In this document: one piece after another, positions 13,535-24,347 of the stretch
Layout of the letters: each line of letters begins with the position of its first letter
Position numbering within the stretch: position 1 is the first letter of the stretch
NCBI RefSeq assembly: GCF_020740795.1
Contig: NC_067290.1
Span: 14,056,001-14,120,000 of the forward strand
DNA: 64,000 bases
Direction: 5' to 3'
DNA from: Apus apus
Taxonomy: Eukaryota; Chordata; Aves; Apodiformes; Apodidae
Position numbers and translations under genes: made by a program
The notes under the pieces: generated by a model
Seen by the model: only the letters and a program-made list of their open reading frames with translations
What the model was told of the DNA's origin: nothing
Database searches by the model: none

Positions 13535-15048
13535 TCACTCAGAAAAGCCCCACCTGTTGCAGCGGGGTCCCTGCCACTTGCCATAGCACTGGCAGCGGAA
13601 CTCCTTGGCCAGCCAGGAGACATCATCACCAGTCTCCAGGCTCTGTGCCACCAGCCAGGGCTTGCCAGCTCCCAGGTTGATGGCGAAGCGGGAGGGATCC
13701 AGGTGGAGGAAGCCCTGCTTGTCCTCCCGGCGCACGCAGCGGCCCCGGCCCAGGCACAGGCTCCAGCTGCACAGCTCGGCACTGGCTGTCACATTGACAA
13801 TGTAGTGGCCCAGGGGCCCCTCCACGTAGTTCTTCAGCCTCAGGCACATCTCCTGCAATAGCACGTGGTGTCACAGCCCTGTGTGGCTGGGGAACAATGG
13901 GGTCCCAGTGGGCAGTGGTGAGGTTCCACCCACCACACTCACCTTGGAGGTGCTGTAGTTGAGGCTGCCCCAGAGGACAATGCCAGCGGCACCCTGAGCT
14001 GCGCTCTCCCCGATGGTGTTCATCAGGTCCTCCTGCACCCAAGGGGAGAGGAGAAGTCAAAAGCGCCCAAAGCCCCCTGCACTGCCCCGGAAGAGCTAAA
14101 GACTCCCCAGAGCCAACCCATCAGCCCAACAGGTGCCCACCATCCCCACATCCCCATCACCTGGGAGAGGAAGTCAACGGTGCAATCGAAGGCAATCTGG
14201 GAGTAGGGCAGGACGGGGATGCTGCTGTTGAGGACAGCAAAAGCCTCGGCCACGCGGTGCCGGACGTAGGCGAGCACCTTGCTGGTGCCATTCAAGGCAG
14301 GGGGCAGGTAGATGCTGGGGTAGAGTGCCCGGCTGCTCTGCCAGAGCCACCACAGCTCCTTGTTCCTCTGGTGTTCCACCACCGGGCACATCCCAGTGTA
14401 GGGCAGAGTGTCAAAGTCATTGTTGTAGCAGCTGGGGAAGCCATAGAAACCCCAGTAGCCACCAGGACGGAGGGTCTTGCCCAGCTGCAGGGTCTGTTCC
14501 ATGAAGGCACGGGCACTCTGCTCAAACTGCTCCTTGGCTTTCTCCTTCACCTTCTCAAGGGGCCACCGCGGGTGCTTCTGCTGCACCAGCTCCTCTGACT
14601 TCTGATGGTAGATGTCCATGGAGTCCCAGTTACGGATCCACAGCGGGCGCCACTTCTCCCAGTCAATGACAGCCAGCCCACCATAGGCAGGGCTGGGCAG
14701 GGTGACCTTGATGTCCCGGATGGCCTGGAGGAGGTGGGTCCACAGGCTGGCATTTTGGGGGAGCCCCCCATTCACTGGCACCCCCTCATCCGTGTAGTAG
14801 GGGAAAAGTCCCAAGTCCTCGCTGTAGAAGAGGGAGATGTCCTGCCCAATGAAGGACTGCTGGTCATTGGCCAACACGTCAAAGACCTCCAGGTTGAGGG
14901 TGACATTGTACTTCTTGGCGCAGCGCTCAGTGGGGATGTTCCAGATGGTGACGAAGGGGCGGTTGATGAGGACAGGGCCAGGCCCCCCGGCGTGGGCTGG
15001 GGCAGGCAGGAGCAGCAGGAGGACCCAGTAGGACCATCCTGATGTCAT
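13535..15048 (-). CDS. HYAL1: Hyaluronidase-1
   Basis: Endo-beta-N-acetylhexosaminidase that cuts hyaluronan, a secreted and lysosomal enzyme in mammals. Exons in transcript order are 15048-14161, 14032-13943 and 13852-13535, all joining in phase 0, for 431 residues (human HYAL1 has 435). The start gives a signal peptide (residues 1-20, Leu-rich, ending PAPAHA). The GH56 catalytic Asp129 and Glu131 sit in GLAVIDWEKW, at the same numbers as in human HYAL1. WGFYGFPSCYN, GLPQNASL and the Cys-rich EGF-like end (CLGRGRCVRR, FRCQCYGKW) also fit HYAL1 better than HYAL3. There is no hydrophobic C-terminal tail, so no GPI anchor. A likely acceptor (CTCTCCCCAG) at 15084 implies an upstream leader exon. 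HYAL3 is the main alternative name. Confidence 0.85.
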
Positions 15049-15229
15049 GGTGGCGGTGGGTGCAGGATGGGTCCCGGGGCTGCCTGGGGAGAGCCGAGAC
15101 AAGCTGAGCCCTGGGCAGACCTTGATGCTTTTATCCCCAGCCCAAGCCAGGGCTGGCATTAATCCCCACCCCTGTCCCCGAGCAGCGTCAGTCACCCAGG
15201 GTCACTTCTTCCACCTCCTCATGTGAAGT

Positions 15230-15900
15230 GCCCAACGCTACCAGCAGCCACAGCCCGGCACGGTGGCTCCGGAGCGGGGCCGGCAGGGTGCCAGCCCGGG
15301 GAGTGACTGGCTGCGGAGGAATGCGCAGAGTCAACACCCAGTGACCAGCAGGCGATGAGCTGGCCTGGAAAGACAAACAGACACGGACGAAGTGAGGGGT
15401 TCAAGGTCACGGGGTTCAAGGGCGTTCAAGGCAAGGGACGTGGGCTGCTGGGGGAGCGCAGGGAAGAGCATCGGCCGTTAGACAGCAGGAGGGCACCGCC
15501 GGGAGGAAGCCTGAAGCATCGGACGGGACCGGGCAGGACGCAGCCCGGGGAACGGTGGTGGCACAGCAGAGCACTGCCTGGGGACAGCAGCCGCAGGAAG
15601 GCACCGCCTGGGGACACTGGAAGCGCGGGACAGCAGGGCCCGGTCCCGCACGGCTGCCCCCGCACCGACCCGGCCCGCCCGCCCTGACCACGGGCCGCGC
15701 GCGGCGGGGCGGGGCCGAATCGCCGTGAGGGGCGTGGCCAAAGGCGAGCGGGGGCGTGGCCAGGCGGGGAAGCCCGCGGGCCGCGTAGGGGCGGAGCCCG
15801 CGCCCGGAGGCGTGGCCAAGACGTGAGGGCGGGGCTTAGGCGGCCTCCACGTGGGTGGCCCGGGAGCGCCCCACGGCTCCCAGCGGAGCAGCTCCGACAG
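15230..15900 (-). promoter_or_regulatory. CpG-rich HYAL1 promoter region
   Basis: GC-rich sequence between the HYAL1 coding exon and the HYAL2 3' end. It carries three copies of GGCGTGGCCA (15731, 15752 and 15809), a KLF/Sp-type CACCC-box motif, within 90 bp. A leader exon should begin here, since the coding exon appears to have a spliced 5' boundary at 15083. The start site is not resolvable by eye. Confidence 0.55.
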
Positions 15901-16013
15901 CCCCCGCAGCACTTTCCCCAACCCGCACCCCCACCCCGGTGCCCCCCCCCCCGCCCAGGGTGACCTGTGCCCCTCCCCCAATCAGCCCACACCCCACTTA
16001 CACTCTGCCCAAC

Positions 16014-16019
16014 TTTATT
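16014..16019 (-). terminator. HYAL2 polyadenylation signal
   Basis: AATAAA on the minus strand, about 305 bp after the HYAL2 stop. The predicted transcript end is only about 100-200 bp upstream of the HYAL1 promoter island. Confidence 0.8.
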
Positions 16020-16324
16020 CGAGGTAAAGCACTTCGGTGTGGGGCAGTGCAGAGGGGCTTAGCACCACACAGCACCTGCTCTCTTGCCCCCCCACGACTC
16101 CCATCCCTCTCCTTACAACAGGAAAGGACCCCAACCCCCCAACCCTGCCCTCCATCCCCATAGGGGGCACCCACCCCACAGAAGGAGGGCAGAAGTGGGG
16201 CAACCCCCTCAGTGAGGGGCAGCCCCCCAGTAACAAGCTGCCGCAGTGGCAGGGTAGGGATATCTTAAATAGGTCCCTACACCACCACGAAGGGGGGGGG
16301 GGGCGCCAGCTCAGTCTAGGGGGG

Positions 16325-18563
16325 TCAGTGCCAGCTTGCAAGCAGCAACAGCACCCCAAGTCCCAGTGGTGCCAGGGGCTCAGCGGCACGGCTGCGGGGG
16401 CTGGCAGGCACCCGGCAGCTGCTGCCCTGCCAGCCCTGGTAACAGTGGCAGCGGAAGTGGGTCCGTAGGAAAAGGGTGTCAGCAGCGGACAGCTTGCCCT
16501 CGGCCCAGTAGAGGGGGCGCTGGGAGTGGTCCTTGTCCCGGCGCCGCAGCTGGAAGCTGGTGGAGTTGAGGTGAAGGAAGACATCGGCATTGCCGTTCTG
16601 GCGCAGGCAGCGGCCCTGGCCCTGGCACAGCGTGGTGCTGCAGAGCTGTGCTGCTGTCGTGACGTTCACAATGTAGCGGCCCAGGTCCCCCTCCAGGTAG
16701 TTCTTGATGGCCTGGCACGAGTCCTGGGGAAAGGGGAGCATCGGGGTGTTGGGGTGCCCCAGGGAGAAAGCCACCCCAGATAGAGAAAATAACCCAGCCT
16801 TGAGCTACTGCTCTACCTTTTGGGAGCAGATGACCCCCCACCCACCATCCATCTCCCCAGGGGACACTCTGACCCCAAACCTACCCGGTTTTTAGTGTTG
16901 TCTGCGTCGCCCCAGAAGATGGCCCCAGCTGCACCCAGCGCTGCACTCTCTCCAATGGTGGAGATCAGGTCCAGCTGCAGGGGCAAAGCCAAGTTAGTGC
17001 CAACAGGTCCCACACAGCACCTACAACCCCAGCACAGCGCACCCCAAGGAGTTCCCTGTGGGGTCAGAAAGGCAAAACCCATCCCTGCTCCAGGCCACAG
17101 GGAGGAGGAGACTGTCCTAGCTCCTTGGGGACAAGGCTTTCTTGGGGGCTAAACCAGTACAGCATGGGAGCTGTGGGCTCACATACCTCAGGGTCCCAGC
17201 TGCCAGAAGCCAGAAGTCCTGCAGCACCTCCCAGGCACTTCCCTGGTGATGGTGACAATTGGTGCCAGTCCTGCTGCCAGACACCATGTCCATAAGGGGG
17301 AGGGGGAGGGTGCAGGAGCAGTTTGTGGGACCTCATCATTCACCCACAGAGGGGCTGAGCTGGGGATCCATGATCCCCTACCCTGCAATGGAGGCAGAGC
17401 CAGACACTCCTCCTGGCTCCCAGGGCCAGCCCTATGCCAAACAACACTGCTTCCCACCCACATACGGACAGCCAAACCACAGGGTGCTGGTGCCACCATA
17501 AGAGCGGCCACTAGCCTCCAGAACCATCCCACTCTGTGGACCGGGATGGGATAAAAGCAGAGAGAGCACCTTGGTTCACCCCAGAGCCCAAGTGCCAGGA
17601 GCTTCCAGGACAAGGATATCCCAGTGGCACAGCCCTACCTGGCTGAGCAAGTCCAGCTTGCGGACGTAGGTGGGCCGGGTGTAGACAAAGACAGGTAGGG
17701 AGTAGCCATCGTGGTGCTGCTGGGAGATGCGCATGGCCTCTATCACTCGTGCCCGCACGAACTTGCGGCTGTTGGGGGTGGATGCCAGGAGTGGATCGAG
17801 GTAGATGGAGGGGTAAAGGGCCGTGCTCTCCTTCCAGAGCCACGACAGCTGGTCATTGCGTGTCTTCTCCACATCCGGGCATTGCCCGGTGTAGCTCTCC
17901 TTGTTCTTGCTGTAGTCATGGTTGTAGCAATCGGGGAAGAGGTAGTATCCCCAGAGCTGCTTGGGGCGGAAGCTCTTGGCCACGCGCAGGGTGAGCACCA
18001 TGAACTGCTGGGCAGCCGACTCGAACTCAAACACCGCCTGCTTGTTCACCTCATGGGACCAGGTGTGCTTTCGCTGCTGCACAAGCTCCTGAGACACCTC
18101 CCGGTAGATGTCCTTTGGCTTCCAGTTGCGAGCCCAGATGGGCCGCCACTCCTCCCAGTCAATGACAGCCAGCCCCTCCTTGGTGGGAGAGCGGATGTAC
18201 TTGCCGATGTCCTCCTGGAGGCGGGCAAGGTGCTCGGACAGGCTGCTGTTTTGGGGGACACCACCGTTGACGGCCACACGCTGGCTGGTGTAGTAAGGGT
18301 AGAGCCCCAGGCGCTCCTTGTAGAAGATGGTGAGGTTCTGCCCCACGAAGCCCTCGTTGGGGGAGGCACACAGGTCGAAGAGGCTGAAGTCGAGAGACAC
18401 CTGGAAGCGCGGCTTGCAGTCCTGGGTTGGCACGTTCCAGGCCACCATGAAGGGCCGGCGGGTGAGCAGGGGGGCGGCCGCTGGCTTCTCGGGGGGGCTG
18501 CCAGGCCACGGCTAGCAGGGCCAGCCAGGGCACGGCCACGGCCACCGCGCAGCCCCCGCGCAT
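16325..18563 (-). CDS. HYAL2: Hyaluronidase-2 (GPI-anchored)
   Basis: Cell-surface hyaluronidase that makes intermediate-size hyaluronan fragments. Exons are 18563-17639, 16974-16885 and 16723-16325, nominally 470 residues (human 473). The ATG at 18563 opens a hydrophobic signal peptide. The GH56 motif GLAVIDWEEW (about residues 131-138) holds the catalytic Asp and Glu. An EGF-like module (CQGQGRC, FRCHCYQGW) is followed by a C-terminal hydrophobic tail (LAPLGLGVLLLLASWH), as expected for GPI attachment. Oddity: the signal-peptide frame and the mature-enzyme frame differ by one base, and the only plausible point is a run of seven G on the plus strand at 18491-18497. A run of six would give the expected in-frame protein. 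A sequencing error is likelier than a dead gene, because everything downstream is intact. Confidence 0.9.
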
Positions 18564-18579
18564 CCTGCCCGAAGGGGAG

Positions 18580-19140
18580 CCTGGGGGCAGCAGGAGAGAG
18601 GCGTCAGGAGGGGATCCCGGTCCCAAGCGGTTGCGATCGTTCCCGGTCCCTCCAGGGTATCCCCTGGCTCCCGATCCCCGCCGCTCCCGCGGGTGCCGGC
18701 GCGGCGCCGCCTTTGTCCGACGCCGGCACACAAAGCCCCGGGGCGCGGCCCCCCGCCCCGCTCCCCGCTCCGCTCTCACCGCCTCACGCCATGCCCCGCC
18801 GCGCGCTCCCACCGGCACCGCCTCCCCCCGCGCCCGCTTTAAACCTCCCCGGCGCGCACCACCCGCGGGGGAGCCGCCCCCCGCCCCGCCCCGCCCGCAG
18901 CGCCCCCAGGGGGCTGCGCCGACCGCCGCGGGGCACCACGAGGGGGGACGGGCGGCGGGCTTCCCCCCTCGCCCCCTCCCCGCACACACCGCTGCGGGGT
19001 CACGACACCGAGCAGAGCGCGGCGCCCCCCGCCCCGCCGCGCTTGGTACGGCCCGGGAGGCTCCGCCTGCACCGCCAGGCGGAAGGGGGGGCGGAGCCGC
19101 GGGGGCGCCGGGAGGGGGCGCTGAGGAGCCGGGGGTGGGG
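18580..19140 (-). promoter_or_regulatory. HYAL2 CpG island and leader exon
   Basis: A 3' splice acceptor (CTGCTGCCCCCAG) ends at 18581, 18 bp before the start codon, so the 5' UTR is split. A matching donor, GGCG|GTGAGAG, ends a leader exon at 18780. Sequence above it to about 19140 is CpG-dense and is the likely start region. Confidence 0.65.
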
Positions 19141-19155
19141 GGGGGACGGGACCCG

Positions 19156-19655
19156 AACGGTGGTGACCCCAGGGCAGCAGTGACCCTAAAATAGTGGTGA
19201 ATCTCGAACCGTGGTGCTCCACAGGATGGTGATGTTCCAGCTATGGTGGTATCCCCAGGACAGGGGTTACCCCAGAACAATGGTGACCCTACAACAGTGG
19301 TGTCCCCAGAATGGTGGTGACCCCAGGATGGCAATGTCCTCAGGGCAGTGGTGTTGTCACTCCAGGATAGTGATGTCCCCTGGTTTGGTGGTATCTCCAG
19401 AACAGTAGTGTCTTGAGGATGGTGATGTCCCCACAACAGTGGTGTCCCTGGAACAGTGGTGTCCCAAGGGTGCTGGTGTCCCCACAACAGTGGAGACCCA
19501 AGAATGATGGTATTACCAGGACACTGATGTCCCTGGTATGGTGGTGTCCCCAGTTAGGTGGTGTCCCCAGGACTTTGGTTCCCTCAGAACGGTAATGTTC
19601 TCAGAATAGCAGTGCCCCTAGGATGGTGGTATCTCCAGGATGGTGGTGTCCCCAG
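19156..19655. repeat. 17-bp minisatellite array A
   Basis: About 29 degenerate head-to-tail copies of a 17-bp unit, best represented by GATGGTGGTGTCCCCAG. Spacing is almost exactly 17 bp, with a few longer insertions. On the minus strand the unit reads CTGGGGACACCACCATC, the same GGGGACACCAC core as the array in RASSF1 intron 4. It lies just upstream of the HYAL2 island. Confidence 0.9.
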
Positions 19656-21700
19656 GGCAGCGCTGTGCCAGGCAGGACATCCTGTGCAGGGCTGGGCAGC
19701 CGGTGCTGCTGACTCAGCCATGGCCCCAAGGGTTTCCTGCCCAGGGGGACAAGGGGGGCTGCAGACACAGCAGGGCTGGGGGGGGTGCTTCCTTCCCAGG
19801 GCACCCCCGAGGCTCTGGAGGGTCTCCTGGTGGGCAGTGGGACTGGCAGGGCTTGGGGAACAGCCACTTGGCCACCCCACGTCCTGCCTGTCCCTGCCTG
19901 CTCTGGCCAGGGCTGGCCCTGGGGGCCACCAGGGTGTCCCTGCAGAGGAAGCGTGGGGCTGGAGCAAGCGGGCGTGCCGGCCGGCAGGGAAGGAAGCGGG
20001 GCTCAATCTGCGGAAGCGCTCCCCAGCCACCCGCGCTCCCCAGGGATGGGGTGGGAGTGCTGAGCCGGCATTGTTTGGTGCCAGCCCAGGGCCGCCGGCA
20101 CCCACAGATGTCTCCAGTTAGCAGGACCTGCTTGGGTGCCAGCTTTGGTGGCCAAGCTCCCACGACAAGAGTGACTGGGGACAGGCAGTGTCCCAGCCAG
20201 CCACTCTGAACCCAGGCTGTGCACCATGGCTCATCCCGGCCTGTGGGCACCACCAGGCACCGGCCGGGAATGGGGCAGGGAAGGTTGGCCAGCAGCCGGG
20301 CGTTGGCTGCTGAAACCCTAGGCAGAGATGGTGGGAAGCCAAGAAATCCCAGGACTGGCGGGTGCTGCCCTTCCCTCCGGACAGTAAACAGCTCCCTGCT
20401 CCAGCACCAGAAACGCCTAAAATTTTCCATCCATCCTCGTGTGCGGAAGGTAACGGGCCCCGCCGGCAGCGGGGTGGCTGCAGGGGTCACAGCTCTGCTG
20501 CTGGCTGGGCTGAAGTTCTCAACACAAGGCAGCTTCTCACTGCCAGCCCCCCTGGAGGGCTTTGCATCGCCTGCCTCAGTTTCCTTCCTGCCTTCCCAAG
20601 GGGAAAACCCTGGATTTTGGGAGGGGGCAGCCAGACACATCCAGCCTCCCCTCTCGCCCCACGGAGCATGGGATGATGTTGAGCTGTTCCCAGCAGGCAG
20701 GAAGGTGGATAGGTGGAGGTGGGCAGCGGCCAGGGTGAGCTGAGCAGGCGACCTGTGGCTGCAAATCCCTCACAGATGCTGGATAACGGGGCATTAGTCA
20801 CATCCGCTCGTGCTGGATGAGTCCAGGCAAGGTGTGAGAGGAGCTCGGCTGGGGACGGAGCCGCCACTGCCTGGTTTAACCTCGCAGAGCCAGAACGCTA
20901 CAGGCAGCCACCTGGTCACTCTGGAGGGCACCACAGTCCGTCCCCTCCTGGGGCTGGGGCCCCTATGGGTCACCAGGCAAAGATCCCAGCGCCTCGTCCC
21001 CCGCCAGGCGACGCGCTGGCAGGACACGCCGCTCCGCTCGCTCGCCGCAGCTTTCGTCAGCGGCTCGTTTCCGAGCCGGCTCACACGGAGGAAATGATGA
21101 GAGGTGGTGGCAGCCGCACGAAAACATGGAAAAGGCGGCCGGGGCAGGACACGGGGCACAGAGTGAGATCATGCTTGTTCCTTGCAAAGCCAGCACTGCC
21201 GGGGGACAGGCAGCATCCCGGCACCGGGTCACACCGGGTTTGAGAAAGTCGTCAGACCCCGGTGATTAACGAGGCACTGATTTGGCAGGACAGGCGGAAA
21301 GGCAGATCCTCCTGGGAACAGACCCACGGCTCCCCCCAGGCCTCCCTCCCCATGTGAGAGGGGGGCTTAGGCTCAAACCCTACCAAGCTGAAATAAACTT
21401 GTATTTACATCCATTTATATAAATACATTTTATTTATATATTTAAAGGATGTTATGGCAGCTACAAGTGGAGTCACAGTCCGACAAAGCCATCAGCTCCA
21501 GCCAACTTCTAGCACCTGGAAACAGCCATGACTCCCAGCTCCTTCACCACCAGCTCAGCCTCACATCCACAAACAACCCCCTCCTAAAAAAACCAGCAGG
21601 CTCAGAACTCTGGTGGCAAACAGGCCAGCCTGGCAAAGTTCAGCTTTCCATCCTCTTCCCTCACCCATGGCCACTCACCCTCCCCAGTCAAGACAGCTCT
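19656..21700. other. GC-rich spacer between TUSC2 3' end and HYAL2
   Basis: Long open frames on both strands here (up to about 300 codons) are compositionally Pro/Gly/Arg-rich, lack splice-bounded conserved segments and overlap one another, so I treat them as chance. Extra AATAAA signals on the minus strand (21429-21434) could serve longer TUSC2 transcripts. Confidence 0.5.
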
Positions 21701-21726
21701 TGGGACTTGTGGGCTCTACAAATAAT

Positions 21727-21732
21727 TTTATT
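21727..21732 (-). terminator. TUSC2 polyadenylation signal
   Basis: AATAAA on the minus strand in an A/T-rich context. I saw no closer AATAAA after the TUSC2 stop codon, so the 3' UTR would be about 2.6 kb, longer than I recall for the human transcript. It includes a T-rich run near 21933-21958. Confidence 0.6.
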
Positions 21733-24347
21733 GAAATTTAACAAAAGTGGACAGACGTACCGGGAGAAGGACCATAAATAGTGTACATTTCCCAACCCCA
21801 CGGGTTCCTACCCACACGCCAGAGGAGCAAGGAGCCTGGTGTTGGTGAGCACGTTCAGCTACACATCCACACGGGAAAGCACAACGTCGCACGGAAATCG
21901 TTTAAAAAAAAACAATCAAAAGGAAAACTTTCCTTTTTTTTTTTTTTCCTTTTCTTTTGCTTGCTCCAACACCACAGTGGACACATATTATTTACAGTGA
22001 CTTTCCTTCACATTTTTAAGATCCCTTCAAGGCGCTCCCAAGGCCCTGCTGCAGCAGGGGGGCTGGAGGCCAGTGGAGGGGAGGGGGCCATGGGTCCAGC
22101 TGCTCGGGGACCAGCCTGGGAAGCAGCGGGGCAGAACACAGCTTGTTAGGAGACTGCAGAGGTTCACTGCTGCTCTGGTGACATGGGAAGGGGGTGGGAG
22201 AAGTGTTTTTTTGGGGGAAACATGTTTGACACGCTGCAGGAAGGGTGGGCAGCCTGTCAGAGAGGACAAAAGCATCCTTGCTAAGCCTGTTTCCATCTCT
22301 GCCCCCCCTGGGGTTCAGGCTGTGCCTTGTCAGCAGATTTTTGGCCAGCAGCCAGGCAAGGGGCTCCCAGTTGCAGCAGGCAAATGGCACTTGCCTTCTC
22401 CCAACTCCTCCTCTGCCTTCCCCGGTGCCCAAGGTGGGCTTGGTGCAGCTTCCTGTGCCCTTTAACAGGCCAGGCAGCCCAGCCATGGTTTTCTCTCCTC
22501 TTCCTGGGGACAGCAGCTCCTGCTCTCCTGTGGGGACTGAGAGGTACCCTTCCCAGGGAGATCCAGCCTGGGAGGAACTCAAGAGCAGGTGGTGCAAGTA
22601 AGAAACACTTCAGTGGCGGATTGTTTTAAGATAAGACTCTTCTGAAGCAAGGAGAACAAAAGATGTGGAAAGAGGCGCCCAGCATCACAGTGTAGATGAG
22701 CTCAGCCTTGCCCAGCCCTGCCTGCTTCCCTGCCAGCACATCCGCTGCACCCTCCCTGCTCACTCCTGCCGATGGGAACAGCGGGTGAGGGGACACGGAG
22801 GGAAGAGGTGGTGACAGGAAGACGGCAACAGCCACGCTGCTGTTATCTCCCTGAAGCTGGGAATGTGGCCCCACGCCCAGGCAGCTCTCAACGGGGGTGG
22901 GGATGGATAAATCCAACATAGACACCGACAGGGCTGGCAGCCAAGTGCCAGCAGCTTAAATTAAAAATCGAGGTAGCGAACGTCTGAAGTGCTCAGAAAG
23001 TAAATAAGTTCTGGAGGAAAGAGGAGGAAAGCTGAGCTGGCTGCCATGGGGAGCAGGCTCTGACCCAGTTTAAAGCTGTGCCTGTGCCCCATGGCCAGTC
23101 CTCCTCTGCCCACCTGCTCCAGGGCAGCCGAGCAGAGGTTGTGGCTCCCAGGGCTGGCAAGGGCAGTGCAGGTCAGGCCCTTCCCCAACCCTGGGGCATG
23201 CACACAGGGGTGAGAGGTTTTACAGTGCTGCCAAGGCAACCCTGACCTTCTCAAGCAGGAGAAAAGAGCAAGACCTTCCAAGACGGAGCAGAAAGCCTCC
23301 CTTTAAAGTGCATTGTTTCTCCTCCTGCCACCAACTGGGATGCAGGAGGAACCATAGCTCACATCACCAGGGAGATTTCCAGGCTGGGCAGGCTCACCGA
23401 TTGATTGTTTTCAGGGGACATGGAGGAAAGAGATGATTTCCTTCCTGCTTGGTGTTGTCAAGGCCCACCCCACCAGTAGGTACATCCAAGACAGCAGTGG
23501 GGGATGAGGATGTCACAAGGAGATGCCTTGCCCAGCGGCTTAGCCCTGCAGTGGGCAAGGGACACTGCTCAGAAGGAGCCAGCTTGCTAACAGAGGAGAC
23601 AAGTCTGCTGCAGAGCTGGGGACCTCGCTGCCACCAGCAGTGACCACAGGCTGCTGAGACCTGCAAGCAGCAGTGAAGCCAACCTTCCCAGAGCCAGTAT
23701 AAATGGGGAAACGCACAGAGGGAAGAGACTGAGGTCCATGACAGTGGCATCTGATCTCCGTCCCCTTCCCAAGAGGAGCGCAGCAGCAGCCAAATGTGCT
23801 TTGAGACTGAACCCCCTCAGCCCTTCATCCTCCTCCAACAGACCTGCCCAGGGGAGCAGCACACCACAGCTGTGTCCAGCGACACACCACAACACTGGCC
23901 ATCTCTCCAATGGGCCCAAGGGACCCCAGGCAGTGCCTCAGCTGGCCCTGGCTCCCCCCGGGCCGTGTACCTGAGAAGCAGGGGAACTTCTCTGGTGAGA
24001 AGTGCAGGCTCACTCTCCCTTTAACAGCTCCCACACAGCAGCTCATTTGCAGTTCCAGTTACCCATCCAACGTCGGCTAGAGGCTACAAAAGGTATTTTA
24101 GTCTTCTGACTCAAGCGAGGATGTTTGTAAGCAGTTGTTGCACAAGGTCACCCATCTCCTGCAAGGAGCACTAGCCAAGCCCAGCCTGGCCCACTCCGTC
24201 CTGCCTCACCTCCAGGCGAGGGGAGAGCCACTGTCCCTGCCGTGCACTCAGAGTCCTCCTGCAGTGGGAACACGAGGCAGTCTTGTCTGGAGAGTCTGGG
24301 GGCGGTGGGGCAGGGCCTCCCACCCGTGGGCAGCAACCTCCAGCAAC

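Noticed and set aside
17711-19183. A 490-codon plus-strand open frame over HYAL2
   Set aside because: It is the antisense shadow of the HYAL2 coding exon plus its CpG island, with no conserved motif of its own.
18159-19487. A longer HYAL2-overlapping frame extending upstream of the ATG at 18563
   Set aside because: The extension passes through the leader intron and the minisatellite and uses no plausible start. The ATG at 18563 follows a clear splice acceptor and starts a normal signal peptide.
19714-20640. A 308-codon minus-strand open frame between TUSC2 and HYAL2
   Set aside because: GC-rich composition yields long frames on both strands here. No domain, no splice-bounded block and overlapping alternatives argue against a gene.
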